A stretch of DNA of 64,000 nt from the NCBI RefSeq assembly GCF_033097365.1, contig NZ_AP028461.1:5828001-5892000 (forward strand), in the 5' to 3' direction. This document shows positions 1 through 8,918 of this stretch, piece by piece. The notes beneath the pieces were generated by a model, which was given only the letters and a program-made list of their open reading frames with translations, was not told where the DNA came from and made no database searches. Source of the stretch: Actinoplanes sichuanensis (GTDB taxonomy: Bacteria > Actinomycetota > Actinomycetes > Mycobacteriales > Micromonosporaceae). How positions within the stretch are numbered: position 1 is the stretch's first letter; each line of letters starts with the position of its first letter. A program made the position numbers and the translations under genes.

Positions 1-233
1 TTGTCGCCGCTGGGTTCGAAGAACGACTCCTTGGTGGCCGGGTCACTGGCCACGACCGCGTCGGACCTGACCACCCAGATGCTGACGCCCTCGTTGCGCC
101 GGGTGTAGAGGTCACGGGCGTGGTGCAACGCCATCTCGTGATCGGCCGCCCGCAGCGACCCGACGTGCACGTGGTTGAGGCCGCGCTTGGCCCGCACGAA
201 CACCTCGAACAGCGGCCACTCGTGACTGGTCAT
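1..233 (-). CDS. paaB: Phenylacetyl-CoA epoxidase subunit PaaB (partial, C-terminus off the left edge)
   Basis: The first 77 codons of a small protein read leftwards off the window. The translation begins [20 protein letters not shown] and continues through [15 protein letters not shown], which is the conserved start of PaaB, a roughly 95-residue subunit of the phenylacetyl-CoA ring 1,2-epoxidase complex (PaaABCE). PaaB is structural and bridges the catalytic PaaA/PaaC dimers. The ATG overlaps the TGA of the upstream paaA gene as ATGA, so the two are translationally coupled. The rest of the gene, and presumably paaC, paaD and paaE, lies beyond the left edge. Confidence 0.93.
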   Translation of the reverse strand, partial: MTSHEWPLFEVFVRAKRGLNHVHVGSLRAADHEMALHHARDLYTRRNEGVSIWVVRSDAVVASDPATKESFFEPSGD

Positions 234-1288
234 GACATCCCTTTCGCCGCGTGTGCCGCGGCCGCCTCGCGCACCCACGCACCATCGGAGTCAGCCTCGC
301 GCCGACGCCTGATGCGCTGCTCGTTCATCGCCCCGCCGCCGGAGATCACCCGTTTCAGCTCGGCCCAGTCGGGCTGCCCGAAGTCGTGGTGGCCACGCTC
401 GGCGTTCCACCGCAGCTCGGGGTCGGGCAGGGTGACGCCGAGCGCCTCGGCCTGCGGCACGGACATGTCGACGAACCGCTGCCGCAGCTCGTCGTTGGTG
501 TGCCGTTTGATCTTCCAGGCCATCGACTGCGCCGTGTTGGGTGACTCGGCGTCGGGCGGCCCGAACATCATCAGCGACGGCCACCACCAGCGGTCGACCG
601 CGTCCTGAACCATGGCCCGCTGCTCGGCCGTGCCACGCATCATGGTCATCAGCAGCTCGTAACCCTGCCGCTGGTGGAACGACTCCTCCTTGCAGATCCG
701 GATCATCGCCCGCGCGTACGGCCCATAGGAGCTGCGGCAGAGCGGGACCTGGTTGCAGATCGCGGCGCCGTCGACCAGCCACCCGATCACCCCGACGTCG
801 GCGAACGACAGGGTCGGATAGTTGAAGATCGACGAGTATTTCTGCCGGCCCTCGATGAGCCGCTGGGTGAGGTCACCTCGGTCGGCGCCGAGAGTCTCGG
901 CCGCCGAGTAGAGGTACAGCCCGTGCCCCGCCTCGTCCTGCACCTTGGCTAGCAGGATCGCCTTGCGACGCAGCGTGGGCGCCCGGGTGATCCACTCCCC
1001 CTCCGGCTGCATGCCGATGATCTCGGAGTGCGCATGTTGCGCGATCTGCCGGATCATCGTCTTCCGATACCCCTCCGGCATCTCATCAGCCGGCTCGATC
1101 CGCTGATCCCGCGCAATCGCCGCCTCAAATGCAACAAACGACGGCAAATCAGCGGAAGCGGGGGCGGAAGCGGAAGCTGGCAAGGAACCCGCAGACAAGG
1201 AAGAGGCGGATCCGGAAGGCCCCGCCGGAGCCGCCGACGAGCCAGAGACCGAAGCCGGCGACGAGTCAGAAGCGGATGCAGCGGTCAT
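230..1288 (-). CDS. paaA: Phenylacetyl-CoA 1,2-epoxidase catalytic subunit PaaA
   Basis: PaaA is the di-iron oxygenase subunit that epoxidises the aromatic ring of phenylacetyl-CoA. The 352-residue translation carries the ferritin-like di-iron ligands: an E in [11 protein letters not shown], the pair in [16 protein letters not shown], and the second pair in [17 protein letters not shown]. The motifs [20 protein letters not shown] and [18 protein letters not shown] are typical of the family. The chosen ATG overlaps the paaN stop (ATGA). The first 45 or so residues are a low-complexity Ser/Ala/Pro stretch before the conserved core, so the mature family homology begins near residue 47. An in-frame extension upstream into paaN is a reading-frame artefact. 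Its stop overlaps the paaB start. Confidence 0.95.
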   Translation of the reverse strand: MTAASASDSSPASVSGSSAAPAGPSGSASSLSAGSLPASASAPASADLPSFVAFEAAIARDQRIEPADEMPEGYRKTMIRQIAQHAHSEIIGMQPEGEWITRAPTLRRKAILLAKVQDEAGHGLYLYSAAETLGADRGDLTQRLIEGRQKYSSIFNYPTLSFADVGVIGWLVDGAAICNQVPLCRSSYGPYARAMIRICKEESFHQRQGYELLMTMMRGTAEQRAMVQDAVDRWWWPSLMMFGPPDAESPNTAQSMAWKIKRHTNDELRQRFVDMSVPQAEALGVTLPDPELRWNAERGHHDFGQPDWAELKRVISGGGAMNEQRIRRRREADSDGAWVREAAAAHAAKGMS

Positions 1289-2949
1289 GAGGCGGCCACG
1301 TGCCGGCGGGACTGGAGTGTGTAGAAGCGCCCGGCCACGAACCAGTCGTCGGTCAGCGAGGCCGTCGCCGCCGGGTTGGCCCCGGTGCCGTGCAGGTCGC
1401 TGAAGGCCGCGGTCTGGTTGACGAACACGCCACCGGTCAGGTTTTCCGACAGGTGCACCCCGGCGTCGAGCGCCGCCTCCCGGGCCGCCTCGATGACCTC
1501 CGGCGAGGACGAGTGCACCAGCGCCGACAAGGCCCCGTGTGCCCGCACGGTCTCGACGAAGAGGGCCAGGCTGTGCTCGGTGGAGTCGGTGGTGATCAGA
1601 TACGACACCGGCCCGAAGCACTCGCGGGTGTAGACCTTCTCATCGGCGGCGTCGAGCCGGACCACCACGGGAGTCCGGATGACCGCCCCGGGGAACTGCT
1701 CATCGCTGACGGCAGTCGACGGATGCAGCACTCCGGGCCCGGACGCGGCCTCCTCGAGCCGCCCGAGCACCCCGTCGTTGACGATCGCCCCGAGCGTCCC
1801 GGCGGCCCGCCGCGGGTCACCGAGCAGCTTGCCCAGCGCCGCCGACAGGTCGGCCCCGAACTCGGCGACGTCACGATGCCCGGCGTCGGTCTCGATGCCG
1901 TCACGCGGGACCAGGATGTTCTGCGGGGTGGTGCACATCTGACCGCTGTACAAAGACAGTGAGAAGGCCAGGTTGCGCAGCAGCCCCTGGTAGTCGTCGG
2001 TGGAGTCGACGACGACCGTGTTGAGCCCCGATTTCTCGGTGTAGACGACGGCCTGCCGGGCGTTGGCCTCCAGCCAGTCGCCGAACTCGCTGGACCCGGT
2101 GAAGTCGACGATCCGCACGTCGGGGTGGGTGGCCAGGGTGCCGGCGATGTGGTCACCGGGCTCCTCGGCGGCCAGCGTCACCACATCGGGGTTGAGCCCG
2201 GCCTCGGTGAGGACCTCGCGGCACACCTGCACGGTGATGGCGAGCGGCAGCACCGCGCCCGGGTGTGGCTTGACGATCACCGGGTTGCCGGTGACGAGGC
2301 CGGCGAACAGGCCGGGAAAACCATTCCAGGTGGGGAAGGTGGTGCAGCCGATGACCAGGCCGACACCCCGGCCGACGACCGTCGCCGTCTTCTCCATCGC
2401 GAGGTCGCCCTTGGTCCAGGAGGAGCCGCCGGGCATCCGGGTGGTGGCCGACAGCGCGCAGGCCACCGCCTCCAGACCACGGTCGAGGGCGTGGGTGCCA
2501 CCGGCCTGGAACGCCATCACGAAGGCCTGACCCGTGGTGTGCTGGACGGCATGGGCCAGCTCGAAGACGCGGGCGTGCAGGCGGGTGAGGATCTCGGCGG
2601 CGACTCCGGCCCGGCCGGTGGGCCCGGCGGCGCGCCAGCCGGGGACCGCGGCGCGGGCGGCCGCGACGAGGGCGAGCGGGTCGGCCTTGGGGTAGCTGAC
2701 GCCCAGCTCGATGCCGTAGGGCGAGCGCTCGGTGGCGACCGTGCCGACGGCGCCGGGCACGTCGACCGGGAACGGCTTGCCGAGCAGTGCGGTGAAGGCC
2801 CGGTCGCCGGCCGGAGCGGCCTCCTCGCCGTAGACCTTCTTGCTGGGTGACTCGGGGAACGCCGACCAGTAGTCACGTGCCGCGGCCGCCGAGATCGCGC
2901 GGTCCAGCAACTCGCGATGGGTCTGGTAGAGCTCAGCGGGACTCGTCAT
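1285..2949 (-). CDS. paaN: Phenylacetic acid degradation protein PaaN (aldehyde dehydrogenase family)
   Basis: A 554-residue aldehyde-dehydrogenase-like protein of the short PaaN type found in actinobacteria, lacking the fused MaoC-type hydratase domain of E. coli PaaZ (about 680 residues). The family is assigned to ring-opened intermediate oxidation in the phenylacetyl-CoA pathway. Visible ALDH features are [14 protein letters not shown] in the cofactor region, [13 protein letters not shown] (cofactor loop), and the nucleophile region [14 protein letters not shown] with the cysteine. The N-terminus [18 protein letters not shown] fits the family. A start four codons upstream (MEG) is also possible. 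It is first in the operon paaN-paaA-paaB and lies just downstream of a TetR-type operator. Because a separate hydrolase domain is absent, the ring-opening step may be carried out by another protein outside the window. Confidence 0.9.
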   Translation of the reverse strand: MTSPAELYQTHRELLDRAISAAAARDYWSAFPESPSKKVYGEEAAPAGDRAFTALLGKPFPVDVPGAVGTVATERSPYGIELGVSYPKADPLALVAAARAAVPGWRAAGPTGRAGVAAEILTRLHARVFELAHAVQHTTGQAFVMAFQAGGTHALDRGLEAVACALSATTRMPGGSSWTKGDLAMEKTATVVGRGVGLVIGCTTFPTWNGFPGLFAGLVTGNPVIVKPHPGAVLPLAITVQVCREVLTEAGLNPDVVTLAAEEPGDHIAGTLATHPDVRIVDFTGSSEFGDWLEANARQAVVYTEKSGLNTVVVDSTDDYQGLLRNLAFSLSLYSGQMCTTPQNILVPRDGIETDAGHRDVAEFGADLSAALGKLLGDPRRAAGTLGAIVNDGVLGRLEEAASGPGVLHPSTAVSDEQFPGAVIRTPVVVRLDAADEKVYTRECFGPVSYLITTDSTEHSLALFVETVRAHGALSALVHSSSPEVIEAAREAALDAGVHLSENLTGGVFVNQTAAFSDLHGTGANPAATASLTDDWFVAGRFYTLQSRRHVAAS

Positions 2950-2957
2950 GCCCTCCA

Positions 2958-2980
2958 TTAACCGCCCGATCGGTCGGTAA
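2958..2980. promoter_or_regulatory. Palindromic operator between paaN and the TetR gene
   Basis: The core ACCGCCCGATCGGTCGGT is a near-perfect inverted repeat (one mismatch pair), flanked by TTA on the left and TAA on the right. It sits 9 nt from the paaN start and 22 nt from the tetR start, so one bound dimer could block both promoters. ACCG...CGGT half-sites of this form are known for PaaR-type TetR repressors of actinobacteria that respond to phenylacetyl-CoA. Binding by the neighbouring regulator is inference. Confidence 0.75.
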
Positions 2981-3002
2981 ATCAAGGGGCTAGGTTCTGC
3001 TG

Positions 3003-3593
3003 ATGGAGAACAGCCGCCGCAGGGGCCGACCAGGCCATGATCAGAGCGCGGTGCTGACCGCCGCCGTCCGGCTGTTCAACACCCACGGGTATGACGCGAC
3101 CAGCATGTTCGACATCGCCGAGTCGCTCGGGATCACCAAGTCGACGCTCTACCACCACGTCAGCAGTAAGGAACAACTGCTCACGATGGCCGTGGACCGG
3201 GCGCTCGGCGCACTGGAGGAGGCCGCTCGGGAGGCCGTCGAGAGTCCGGACCCGGCGACCGTACGACTGAGGCGCCTGATCAGGCGCAGCGTCCTGGTGC
3301 TGGCCGAGCGTCTGGAGTTCGTCACCCTGCTGCTGCGGGTGCACGGCAACACGGCGGCCGAGCAGCACGCCGTGGCCCGCCGCCGGGCGTTCGACCGGAT
3401 CGTCACCGACCTGGTCAAGCAGGCGCAGTCGGAAGGTGGTGTGCGCGCCGACGTGGATCCGGCGACCGCGGCCCGACTGATCTTCGGCATGGTGAATTCG
3501 CTCATCGAATGGTACAAACCGGAACGCGGCGCCCCGGAGTCCATTGCCGACACCGTTTCCGATCTAGCGTTCGACGGATTACGTACGCACTGA
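3003..3593 (+). CDS. TetR-family repressor of the paa operon (PaaR-like)
   Basis: A 196-residue TetR-family protein. The N-terminal HTH spans about residues 14-60, with LFNTHGYDATSMFDIAESLG and ITKSTLYHHVSSKEQLL as the helix-turn-helix and recognition helix. The remainder is an all-helical ligand domain of the TetR_C type. It is divergent from paaN and shares a 53-nt intergenic region with an ACCG/CGGT palindrome, so it probably represses paaN-paaA-paaB and itself, with phenylacetyl-CoA the likely inducer by analogy with PaaR of Corynebacterium and Thermus. No clear ribosome-binding site lies close to the ATG (AAGGGG is 13 nt upstream), so the start is fairly but not fully secure. Confidence 0.88.
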   Translation: MENSRRRGRPGHDQSAVLTAAVRLFNTHGYDATSMFDIAESLGITKSTLYHHVSSKEQLLTMAVDRALGALEEAAREAVESPDPATVRLRRLIRRSVLVLAERLEFVTLLLRVHGNTAAEQHAVARRRAFDRIVTDLVKQAQSEGGVRADVDPATAARLIFGMVNSLIEWYKPERGAPESIADTVSDLAFDGLRTH

Positions 3594-3625
3594 CCCCCGC
3601 TCGGGGGATCGCCTGATACATGTTT

Positions 3626-3648
3626 TTGTTGGCACTATTTGCCAACAA
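3626..3648. promoter_or_regulatory. Inverted repeat TTGTTGGC-N7-GCCAACAA upstream of the peroxidase
   Basis: A perfect 8-bp inverted repeat with a 7-nt AT-rich centre lies 33 nt after the tetR stop and 150 nt before the peroxidase start. There is no T-run on either side, so it looks more like an operator, or a weak tetR terminator, than a classical terminator. The TTGGC/GCCAA half-sites resemble those of several regulator families and do not by themselves identify a protein. Confidence 0.4.
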
Positions 3649-3798
3649 CAGCGCCGCCAGGTGTCAAGCAGTTGTCCGTGCCGCGCACGGCCGATGCCTA
3701 GGGTTGCCGCTGAGAGACACCGAATGATTCGGCCATTTCGCGATCCGGCATGTGCAAAATGCGCCGAAATCAGGCTAACGAAAGCGTAGGTAATCACC

Positions 3799-5778
3799 AT
3801 GCCTCGTCTCGGACACGGCCGCTCGATCTCCGATTCAGACATCGACCGGGCCAAGCGGGAACTCGCCGACTTCGCCGCCCGATCACCACTGGCGTTCGCC
3901 CTCGCGCCGCCGGTCGCCACCCACCCCTTCGACCTGCTCTTCCCGACGTTGCAGGAGGACGAGGCGAACCTGCTGCCACGGTTACCGGACACTCCGGCCA
4001 AGCTGAAGCGGCTGGGCCAGGCGATGACCGACGACGACAGCCGGCCGGACGACAGCCCGATCCCGGCCGCCTACACCTATCTGGGCCAGTTCATCGATCA
4101 CGACATCACGCTGGAGATCGACGACGCCTCGGCCGGCCTCGGCTCCGGCAGCATGGCGGTGCTGCTGGATCCCGGGATGGCACCGCTGTCGCCGGAGCAG
4201 ATCCGCAAGGTGCTGCGCAACCAGCGGACCGCCCAACTGGACCTGGACAGCCTCTACGGTGCGCCGGCCCCGCGCGACCCGAACAACAACGATCGGATGC
4301 TGATCGGCAAGGTCCACAAGATCACGCTGCAGAACCCGCCGAACCCGAACCCGCCGCCGCTGGCCCGACCCAAGGGCAAGGGCGACGACAACGATCTGCC
4401 CCGCGAGCCGCGCAACGCCGATCCGAAGTTCGACCGGGCGGCACTGATCGGCGACCCGCGCAACGACGAGAACACGATCATCTCGCAGTTGCACGTGGCA
4501 TTCCTGAAGGCGCACAACAAATTGATCGACCAGGGGTTGTCGTTCCGTGACGCCCGCCGGGTACTGCGCCAGCACTATCAGCACGTCGTGGTGCAGGACT
4601 TCCTCAAGAAGGTTGCCGACAAGAAGATCGTGGACGACGTGGTCGTACACGGGAACAAATGGTTCAACCCGCACGCCGAGCCGTTCTTCATGCCGATCGA
4701 GTTCGCCGTCGCGGCGTACCGTTTCGGTCATTCGATGGTTCGTAGCCTTTACAACTTCAACTCGAACTTCCGGACGAACACCCGACCGCCGGGCAGCCTC
4801 GATCTGCTGTTCGTGTTCACCGCGCTGAGCGGGCAGCTGGGTGAGGAGATCGGTCTGGAACCGGCCGAGAACCTGCCGGAGAACTGGATCATCGAGTGGG
4901 AGAACATCGTCGGCTCGGGCGACGCCGTGATGAAGACCCGCAAGATCGACACCAATCTGGCCGCGCTCGGCGGCGGCGCGCTGTTCCGCCTGAAGAAGAC
5001 CACCGGCGAGCCCGAGGCACCGGCCGACGCGGGCCGGCTCGCGGTCCGCAACCTGCTACGCGGCTACCGGTTGCGGCTGCCCACCGGCCAGGCGGTCGCC
5101 GATCTGCTCGGGGTCCCGGTGCTCAGCAAGGACCAGATCCGGCAGGCGGCGGGCAGTGACGCCCAGCGGGCCGCGCTGGACGAGAGCGAGTTCCTGACCC
5201 GGACCCCGCTCTGGTACTACGTGCTGGCCGAGGCGAAGGCGTTCCACGACGGCGCACATCTGGGCCCGGTCGGCAGCACGATCGTCGCCGAGGTGCTCGT
5301 CGGCCTGGTGCGGCGCAGCGAGGACTCGATTCTCAAGCAGCCCGGCTGGAAACCGACGCTCCCGTCGGAGAAGCCCGGCACGTTCGAGCTGGCCGACCTG
5401 TTGCGCCTGGCCGGCGTCCTGCCCGGCGGCCAGAAGCCGCGCACCTACACGGTCCAGCGCGGCGACAGCCTCGCCAAGATCGCCCGGGAGCGGCTGGGCG
5501 ACGAGGCCCGCTGGCCGGAGATCTTCGTGCTCAACCGGGCCACCATCCAGAACCCCAACCGGATCTTCCCCGGCCAGGTCCTCTTCCTGCCGCCGGCCCA
5601 GCCGACCGGCCCGATCCCGAAGCTCTACACGGTCAAGGCCGGCGACTCACTGTCCAGGATCGCCCGCGAGCAGCTCGGTGACGAGAGCCGCTGGCGCGAC
5701 ATCTTCAACCTCAACCGCGACATCATCACCGACCCGGACCGGATCTTCCCCGGCCAGGTCCTGGTCCTGCCCCACTGA
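3799..5778 (+). CDS. Animal-type heme peroxidase with two C-terminal LysM domains
   Basis: A 659-residue protein of the bacterial branch of the peroxidase-cyclooxygenase superfamily. Residues about 90-105 (YLGQFIDHDITLEID) hold the distal Gln97/Asp100/His101 set. LDLDSLYG and FLKAHNKLID follow. FAVAAYRFGHSMVRSLYNFN holds the proximal histidine near residue 311. Two LysM repeats end the protein (about 551-598 and 608-658), each with YTV..GDSL, RW..IF.LNR and IFPGQVL.LP. I see no signal peptide or membrane segment, so the enzyme appears cytoplasmic or exported unconventionally, which is odd if the LysM repeats bind peptidoglycan. The LysM type (LGDE.RW variant) also occurs in non-secreted and phage-tail proteins. 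It probably oxidises small substrates or halides with H2O2; the natural substrate is unknown. It is monocistronic, ending in a bidirectional terminator. Confidence 0.9.
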   Translation: MPRLGHGRSISDSDIDRAKRELADFAARSPLAFALAPPVATHPFDLLFPTLQEDEANLLPRLPDTPAKLKRLGQAMTDDDSRPDDSPIPAAYTYLGQFIDHDITLEIDDASAGLGSGSMAVLLDPGMAPLSPEQIRKVLRNQRTAQLDLDSLYGAPAPRDPNNNDRMLIGKVHKITLQNPPNPNPPPLARPKGKGDDNDLPREPRNADPKFDRAALIGDPRNDENTIISQLHVAFLKAHNKLIDQGLSFRDARRVLRQHYQHVVVQDFLKKVADKKIVDDVVVHGNKWFNPHAEPFFMPIEFAVAAYRFGHSMVRSLYNFNSNFRTNTRPPGSLDLLFVFTALSGQLGEEIGLEPAENLPENWIIEWENIVGSGDAVMKTRKIDTNLAALGGGALFRLKKTTGEPEAPADAGRLAVRNLLRGYRLRLPTGQAVADLLGVPVLSKDQIRQAAGSDAQRAALDESEFLTRTPLWYYVLAEAKAFHDGAHLGPVGSTIVAEVLVGLVRRSEDSILKQPGWKPTLPSEKPGTFELADLLRLAGVLPGGQKPRTYTVQRGDSLAKIARERLGDEARWPEIFVLNRATIQNPNRIFPGQVLFLPPAQPTGPIPKLYTVKAGDSLSRIAREQLGDESRWRDIFNLNRDIITDPDRIFPGQVLVLPH

Positions 5779-5785
5779 CCGCGGT

Positions 5786-5819
5786 GGCGGAGGCCGCTGG
5801 AAGACTCACGGCCTCCGCC
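5786..5819. terminator. Bidirectional terminator between the peroxidase and iolD
   Basis: An 11-bp perfect stem, GGCGGAGGCCG with CGGCCTCCGCC, and a 12-nt loop lies between two convergent stops (5778 and 5899). There is no long T-run, as is usual in high-GC actinobacteria. Confidence 0.7.
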
Positions 5820-5898
5820 CACCAAGATCAAAACCATGCGGGGATACGGCCACCCGCTCTCCCGCCACGCGAGAGGCGTCGTCGCGCCCTCGGTGCTG

Positions 5899-7782
5899 TC
5901 AGATGGCACCGGGCCGCAGGTGATGACGCTGGTCGCGTTTGCCGGCCAGGTATTCGGCCCGCGCGTCACGGGTGCTGTGCAGCGTGGCCACCTCGGCCAC
6001 CGGCACCTCCCACCACGACTCGGACGCGGGCGCCGACGGGGCCGGGTCGGTCTCGATGTGCAGCACGGTCAGCCGTTCCGCCTCGCGGGCCTGTTTGATG
6101 CCCTCGACCAGGTCGGCGATGCTCCGGCAGCGAATCACCGACGCGCCCAGGCTCTCCGCGTTGGCGGCCAGGTCGACTGGCAGGCGGGGCCCGTCGTAGT
6201 CGCCGCTGCGCTGGTTGCGGTACCGGTACTCGGTACCGAATCGCTGCGACCCGACCTGTTCGGAGAGCCCACCGATGGACGCGAACCCGTGGTTCTCCAC
6301 GATGATCACGATGAGTTTGACACCCTCGGCGACCGCGGTGACGATCTCCTGCGCCATCATCAGATAGGACCCGTCGCCGACCAGGGCGAACACCTCGCGG
6401 CCGGGTTCGGCGAGCTTGATCCCGAGGGCACCGGCGATCTCGAAGCCCATGCAGGAGTATCCGTACTCGACGTGGTACTGCTTCGGGTCCCGCGCCCGCC
6501 ACAGCCGCTGCAGGTCCCCGGGCAGACTCCCGGCCGCCTGGACGACCACGTCGCGGGCGCCGCAGGCCTCGTTCACCACGCCGATCACCTCGGCCTGGGT
6601 GGGCAACTCCCCCGGTGCTCCCCGGCCCCGGTACGCGTGATCGACAGCCGCCCGCCAGGCCGCCACGTCGTCACCGAAGTCGCCGGTGAACCGGCGGCCG
6701 TGCAGGGCCGGCAGCAACGCGTTCAACCCGGCGCGGGCGTCGCCGACCAGTGGCAGCGCGGACAGTTTCCCGGCGTCGAACCCGGTCACGTTGAGATTGA
6801 CGAACCGTACGTCCGGCCGCTGGAACGCGGTCCGCGACCCGGTGGTGAAGTCGCTGTACCTGGTACCGACCCCGATCACCACGTCGGCGTAGCGGGCCAG
6901 CCGGTTGGCCACCGGGTTGCCGGTCGCCCCGATCCCGCCCACCGCGTTCGGATGATCCCAGCTCAACGCGCCCTTGCCGGCCTGGGTGTCGGCGACCGGG
7001 ATGCCGGTCTCCCGCGCGAACCGGTCGAGGGCGGCCGACGCCTCGGAGTAGATCACTCCCCCACCGGCGATGATCAGCGGCCGTTGCGCGCCACGGATCA
7101 CGGCCGCCGCCCGTTCCACCGCGAGCGGATCCGGGGCCTGCCGGGGCACGTGCCAGACCCGCTTCGTGAAGAGTTCGTCCGGGTAGTCGTACGCCTCGGT
7201 CTGAAGATCCTGGGGTAAGCAGAGGGTGACCGCACCGGTCTCCACCGGATCGGTGAGCACCCGCATCGCGCCGAGCAGGGCGTGTGGCAGTTGCTCGGGT
7301 CGTTGGATGCGGTCGAAGAACCGCGACAGCGGCCGGAAGGCGTCGTTGACCGAGACGTCGCCGGCCCGCGGATCCTCCAACTCCTGCAGCACCGGACTGC
7401 TGGCGCGGGAGGCGAAGACGTCCGACGGCAGCAGTAGGACCGGCAGCCGGTTGACGGTGGCGAGGGCCGCGCCGGTGAGCATGTTGGTCGAACCGGGACC
7501 GATCGAGGCGGTGCACGCCATCGCCGACAGCCGGTTGCGCATCCTGGTGTACCCGACCGCCGTGTGCACCATGGCCTGCTCGTTGCGGGCCAGCCGGAAC
7601 GGCATGTCGGGTGACCCGGTGCGCTGCGCCTGCAGCAGCGCCTGACCGATTCCGGCCACATTGCCGTGCCCGAGGATGCCGAGGAAGCCGGCCACCGCCC
7701 GCTGCTCGACGCCGTCCCGCTCGGTCCACTGGTTGGCCAGGAAACGCACGACAGCCTGGCCGACGGTGAGCCGCTGTTTCAC
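5899..7782 (-). CDS. iolD: 3D-(3,5/4)-trihydroxycyclohexane-1,2-dione hydrolase IolD
   Basis: A ThDP-dependent enzyme of 627 residues that hydrolyses the ring of the diketo-inositol intermediate to 5-deoxy-D-glucuronate in myo-inositol catabolism. The N-terminal PYR-like domain shows GILGHGNVAGIGQALLQ and VHTAVGYTRMRNRLS. The central domain contains IIAGGGVIYSEAS. The C-terminal ThDP/Mg site has VGDGSYLMMAQEIVTAV followed by VENHGFASIGG, and QVGSQRFGTEYRYRNQ is characteristic of IolD within the acetolactate-synthase-like family. It starts with GTG, overlapping the iolB stop as GTGA, so the order is iolB-iolD in one transcript. Other iol genes (iolC, iolE, iolG, iolA) are not in the window. 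Confidence 0.95.
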   Translation of the reverse strand: MKQRLTVGQAVVRFLANQWTERDGVEQRAVAGFLGILGHGNVAGIGQALLQAQRTGSPDMPFRLARNEQAMVHTAVGYTRMRNRLSAMACTASIGPGSTNMLTGAALATVNRLPVLLLPSDVFASRASSPVLQELEDPRAGDVSVNDAFRPLSRFFDRIQRPEQLPHALLGAMRVLTDPVETGAVTLCLPQDLQTEAYDYPDELFTKRVWHVPRQAPDPLAVERAAAVIRGAQRPLIIAGGGVIYSEASAALDRFARETGIPVADTQAGKGALSWDHPNAVGGIGATGNPVANRLARYADVVIGVGTRYSDFTTGSRTAFQRPDVRFVNLNVTGFDAGKLSALPLVGDARAGLNALLPALHGRRFTGDFGDDVAAWRAAVDHAYRGRGAPGELPTQAEVIGVVNEACGARDVVVQAAGSLPGDLQRLWRARDPKQYHVEYGYSCMGFEIAGALGIKLAEPGREVFALVGDGSYLMMAQEIVTAVAEGVKLIVIIVENHGFASIGGLSEQVGSQRFGTEYRYRNQRSGDYDGPRLPVDLAANAESLGASVIRCRSIADLVEGIKQAREAERLTVLHIETDPAPSAPASESWWEVPVAEVATLHSTRDARAEYLAGKRDQRHHLRPGAI

Positions 7783-8669
7783 GCTCGCCTCTTTTCGCGG
7801 ATCGAGGTAAGTGGCAGCCGGGAGTCGACCCGCTCGGCGGCCCAGCGCCCGCGCACCCAGCCGTGGGCCGGGTCGTCACGGACCAGCCGACGCCGCTCAC
7901 CGGGGCCGGCCATCACGTTCAGGTAGTACAGGTCGTAGCCGGGCGCGGCCATCGACGGGCCGTGCCAGCCGTACGGGATCAGCACGACGTCGCCGGTGCG
8001 CACCTCGGCGCAGATGTCGATCGGGCGGTCCGGGTGGCCGTACACCCGGTGGAATCCGCACCCGTGCCCACCCGCCGGGGAGGCGGCCACCTCGAAGTAG
8101 TAGATCTCCTCCAGGCTGTTCTCGCCGTCGCCCTGCTCGTCGTGTTTGTGCGGCGGGTACGACGACCAGTTGCCGCCCGGGGTGAGCACCTCGCGGGCGA
8201 TCAGCCGGTCGGTCTCGAAGGTCTCCGGGGTGCAGAAGTCGTTCACCTGCCGGCTGGCCTGACCGGCACCGCGCAACTCGACCGCGACGTCCTCGGCCGG
8301 GCCGTAACGGAACGGCAGGGTCCGGTCGGCACGGGCGGCCGGCAGCGCGAACCGTCCCCCGTTCGGGGCGCGCAGCGTGACCTGGGTCTGGCGGGGCAGA
8401 TAGGCGAAGTCGGTGACCCGGGAGAAGACCGAACGGCGGCCGGTCAGGGTGAGACGCTCGTCGTCACAGGCCACGTCGCAGCCGCCGGACAGGGGCAGGA
8501 CCAGCATCTCGTCGCAGCCGGTGGGGAAGCGGACCCGGCCGCCGACCGGCAGGTGCACCACCCGCAGCCCGCTGTAGTCCCAGCCGGCGTTCTCCGGGGT
8601 GACCACCACCTCGAACGGCCGTTCGGCGGAGCTGCCACGCGGAACGAGGGGATTGACCCGGGCCGTCAT
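7779..8669 (-). CDS. iolB: 5-deoxy-glucuronate isomerase IolB
   Basis: A 296-residue bicupin that isomerises 5-deoxy-D-glucuronate to 2-deoxy-5-keto-gluconate, the step after IolD. Diagnostic motifs are AGWDYSGLRVVHL, the metal-binding cupin region WSSYPPHKHDEQ with EEIYYFEV downstream, and VVLIPYGWHGPSMAAPGYDLYYLNVMAGP near the C-terminus. The ATG at MTARVNPLV places the conserved core at the usual distance from the N-terminus; the upstream in-frame extension has no homology. The 249-nt region upstream, up to the divergent dioxygenase gene, probably holds the operon promoter. Confidence 0.94.
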   Translation of the reverse strand: MTARVNPLVPRGSSAERPFEVVVTPENAGWDYSGLRVVHLPVGGRVRFPTGCDEMLVLPLSGGCDVACDDERLTLTGRRSVFSRVTDFAYLPRQTQVTLRAPNGGRFALPAARADRTLPFRYGPAEDVAVELRGAGQASRQVNDFCTPETFETDRLIAREVLTPGGNWSSYPPHKHDEQGDGENSLEEIYYFEVAASPAGGHGCGFHRVYGHPDRPIDICAEVRTGDVVLIPYGWHGPSMAAPGYDLYYLNVMAGPGERRRLVRDDPAHGWVRGRWAAERVDSRLPLTSIREKRRA

Positions 8670-8894
8670 CGGCTCGCGCCTGCCGCGAGGCGGCGATCGC
8701 TCCGGCAACGTTGACGGAGCGCATCGCCGCCTCGAGGGGTCATGCGCGGTCCCTTCGCCTTCGGTACCCAGCGGTAACGGACCGGCGACGCTGGGTTCGG
8801 GCCTGGTTTCGATGTAATTACGTGGCCACCTCCGCGTCAATACCGGGTTTAGTTGCACCGTCAAATAAATCGGCGTACGCTTGCCCGGTAAATA

Positions 8895-8908
8895 GTTGAA
8901 GCTTCAAC
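8895..8908. promoter_or_regulatory. Perfect 14-nt palindrome upstream of the LigB-type dioxygenase
   Basis: GTTGAAGCTTCAAC ends 10 nt before the ATG and directly abuts the GGAGG ribosome-binding site. TTGAAGCTTCAA-type palindromes are typical operators of MarR-family repressors. Its placement predicts repression of transcription. No MarR gene is nearby, so the regulator would act in trans. Confidence 0.65.
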
Positions 8909-8918
8909 GGAGGTTGCC

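Noticed and set aside
8814..8821. GTAATTAC palindrome upstream of iolB as an IolR-type operator
   Set aside because: Only eight nucleotides, with no extended symmetry and no recognised regulator nearby; such short palindromes occur by chance.
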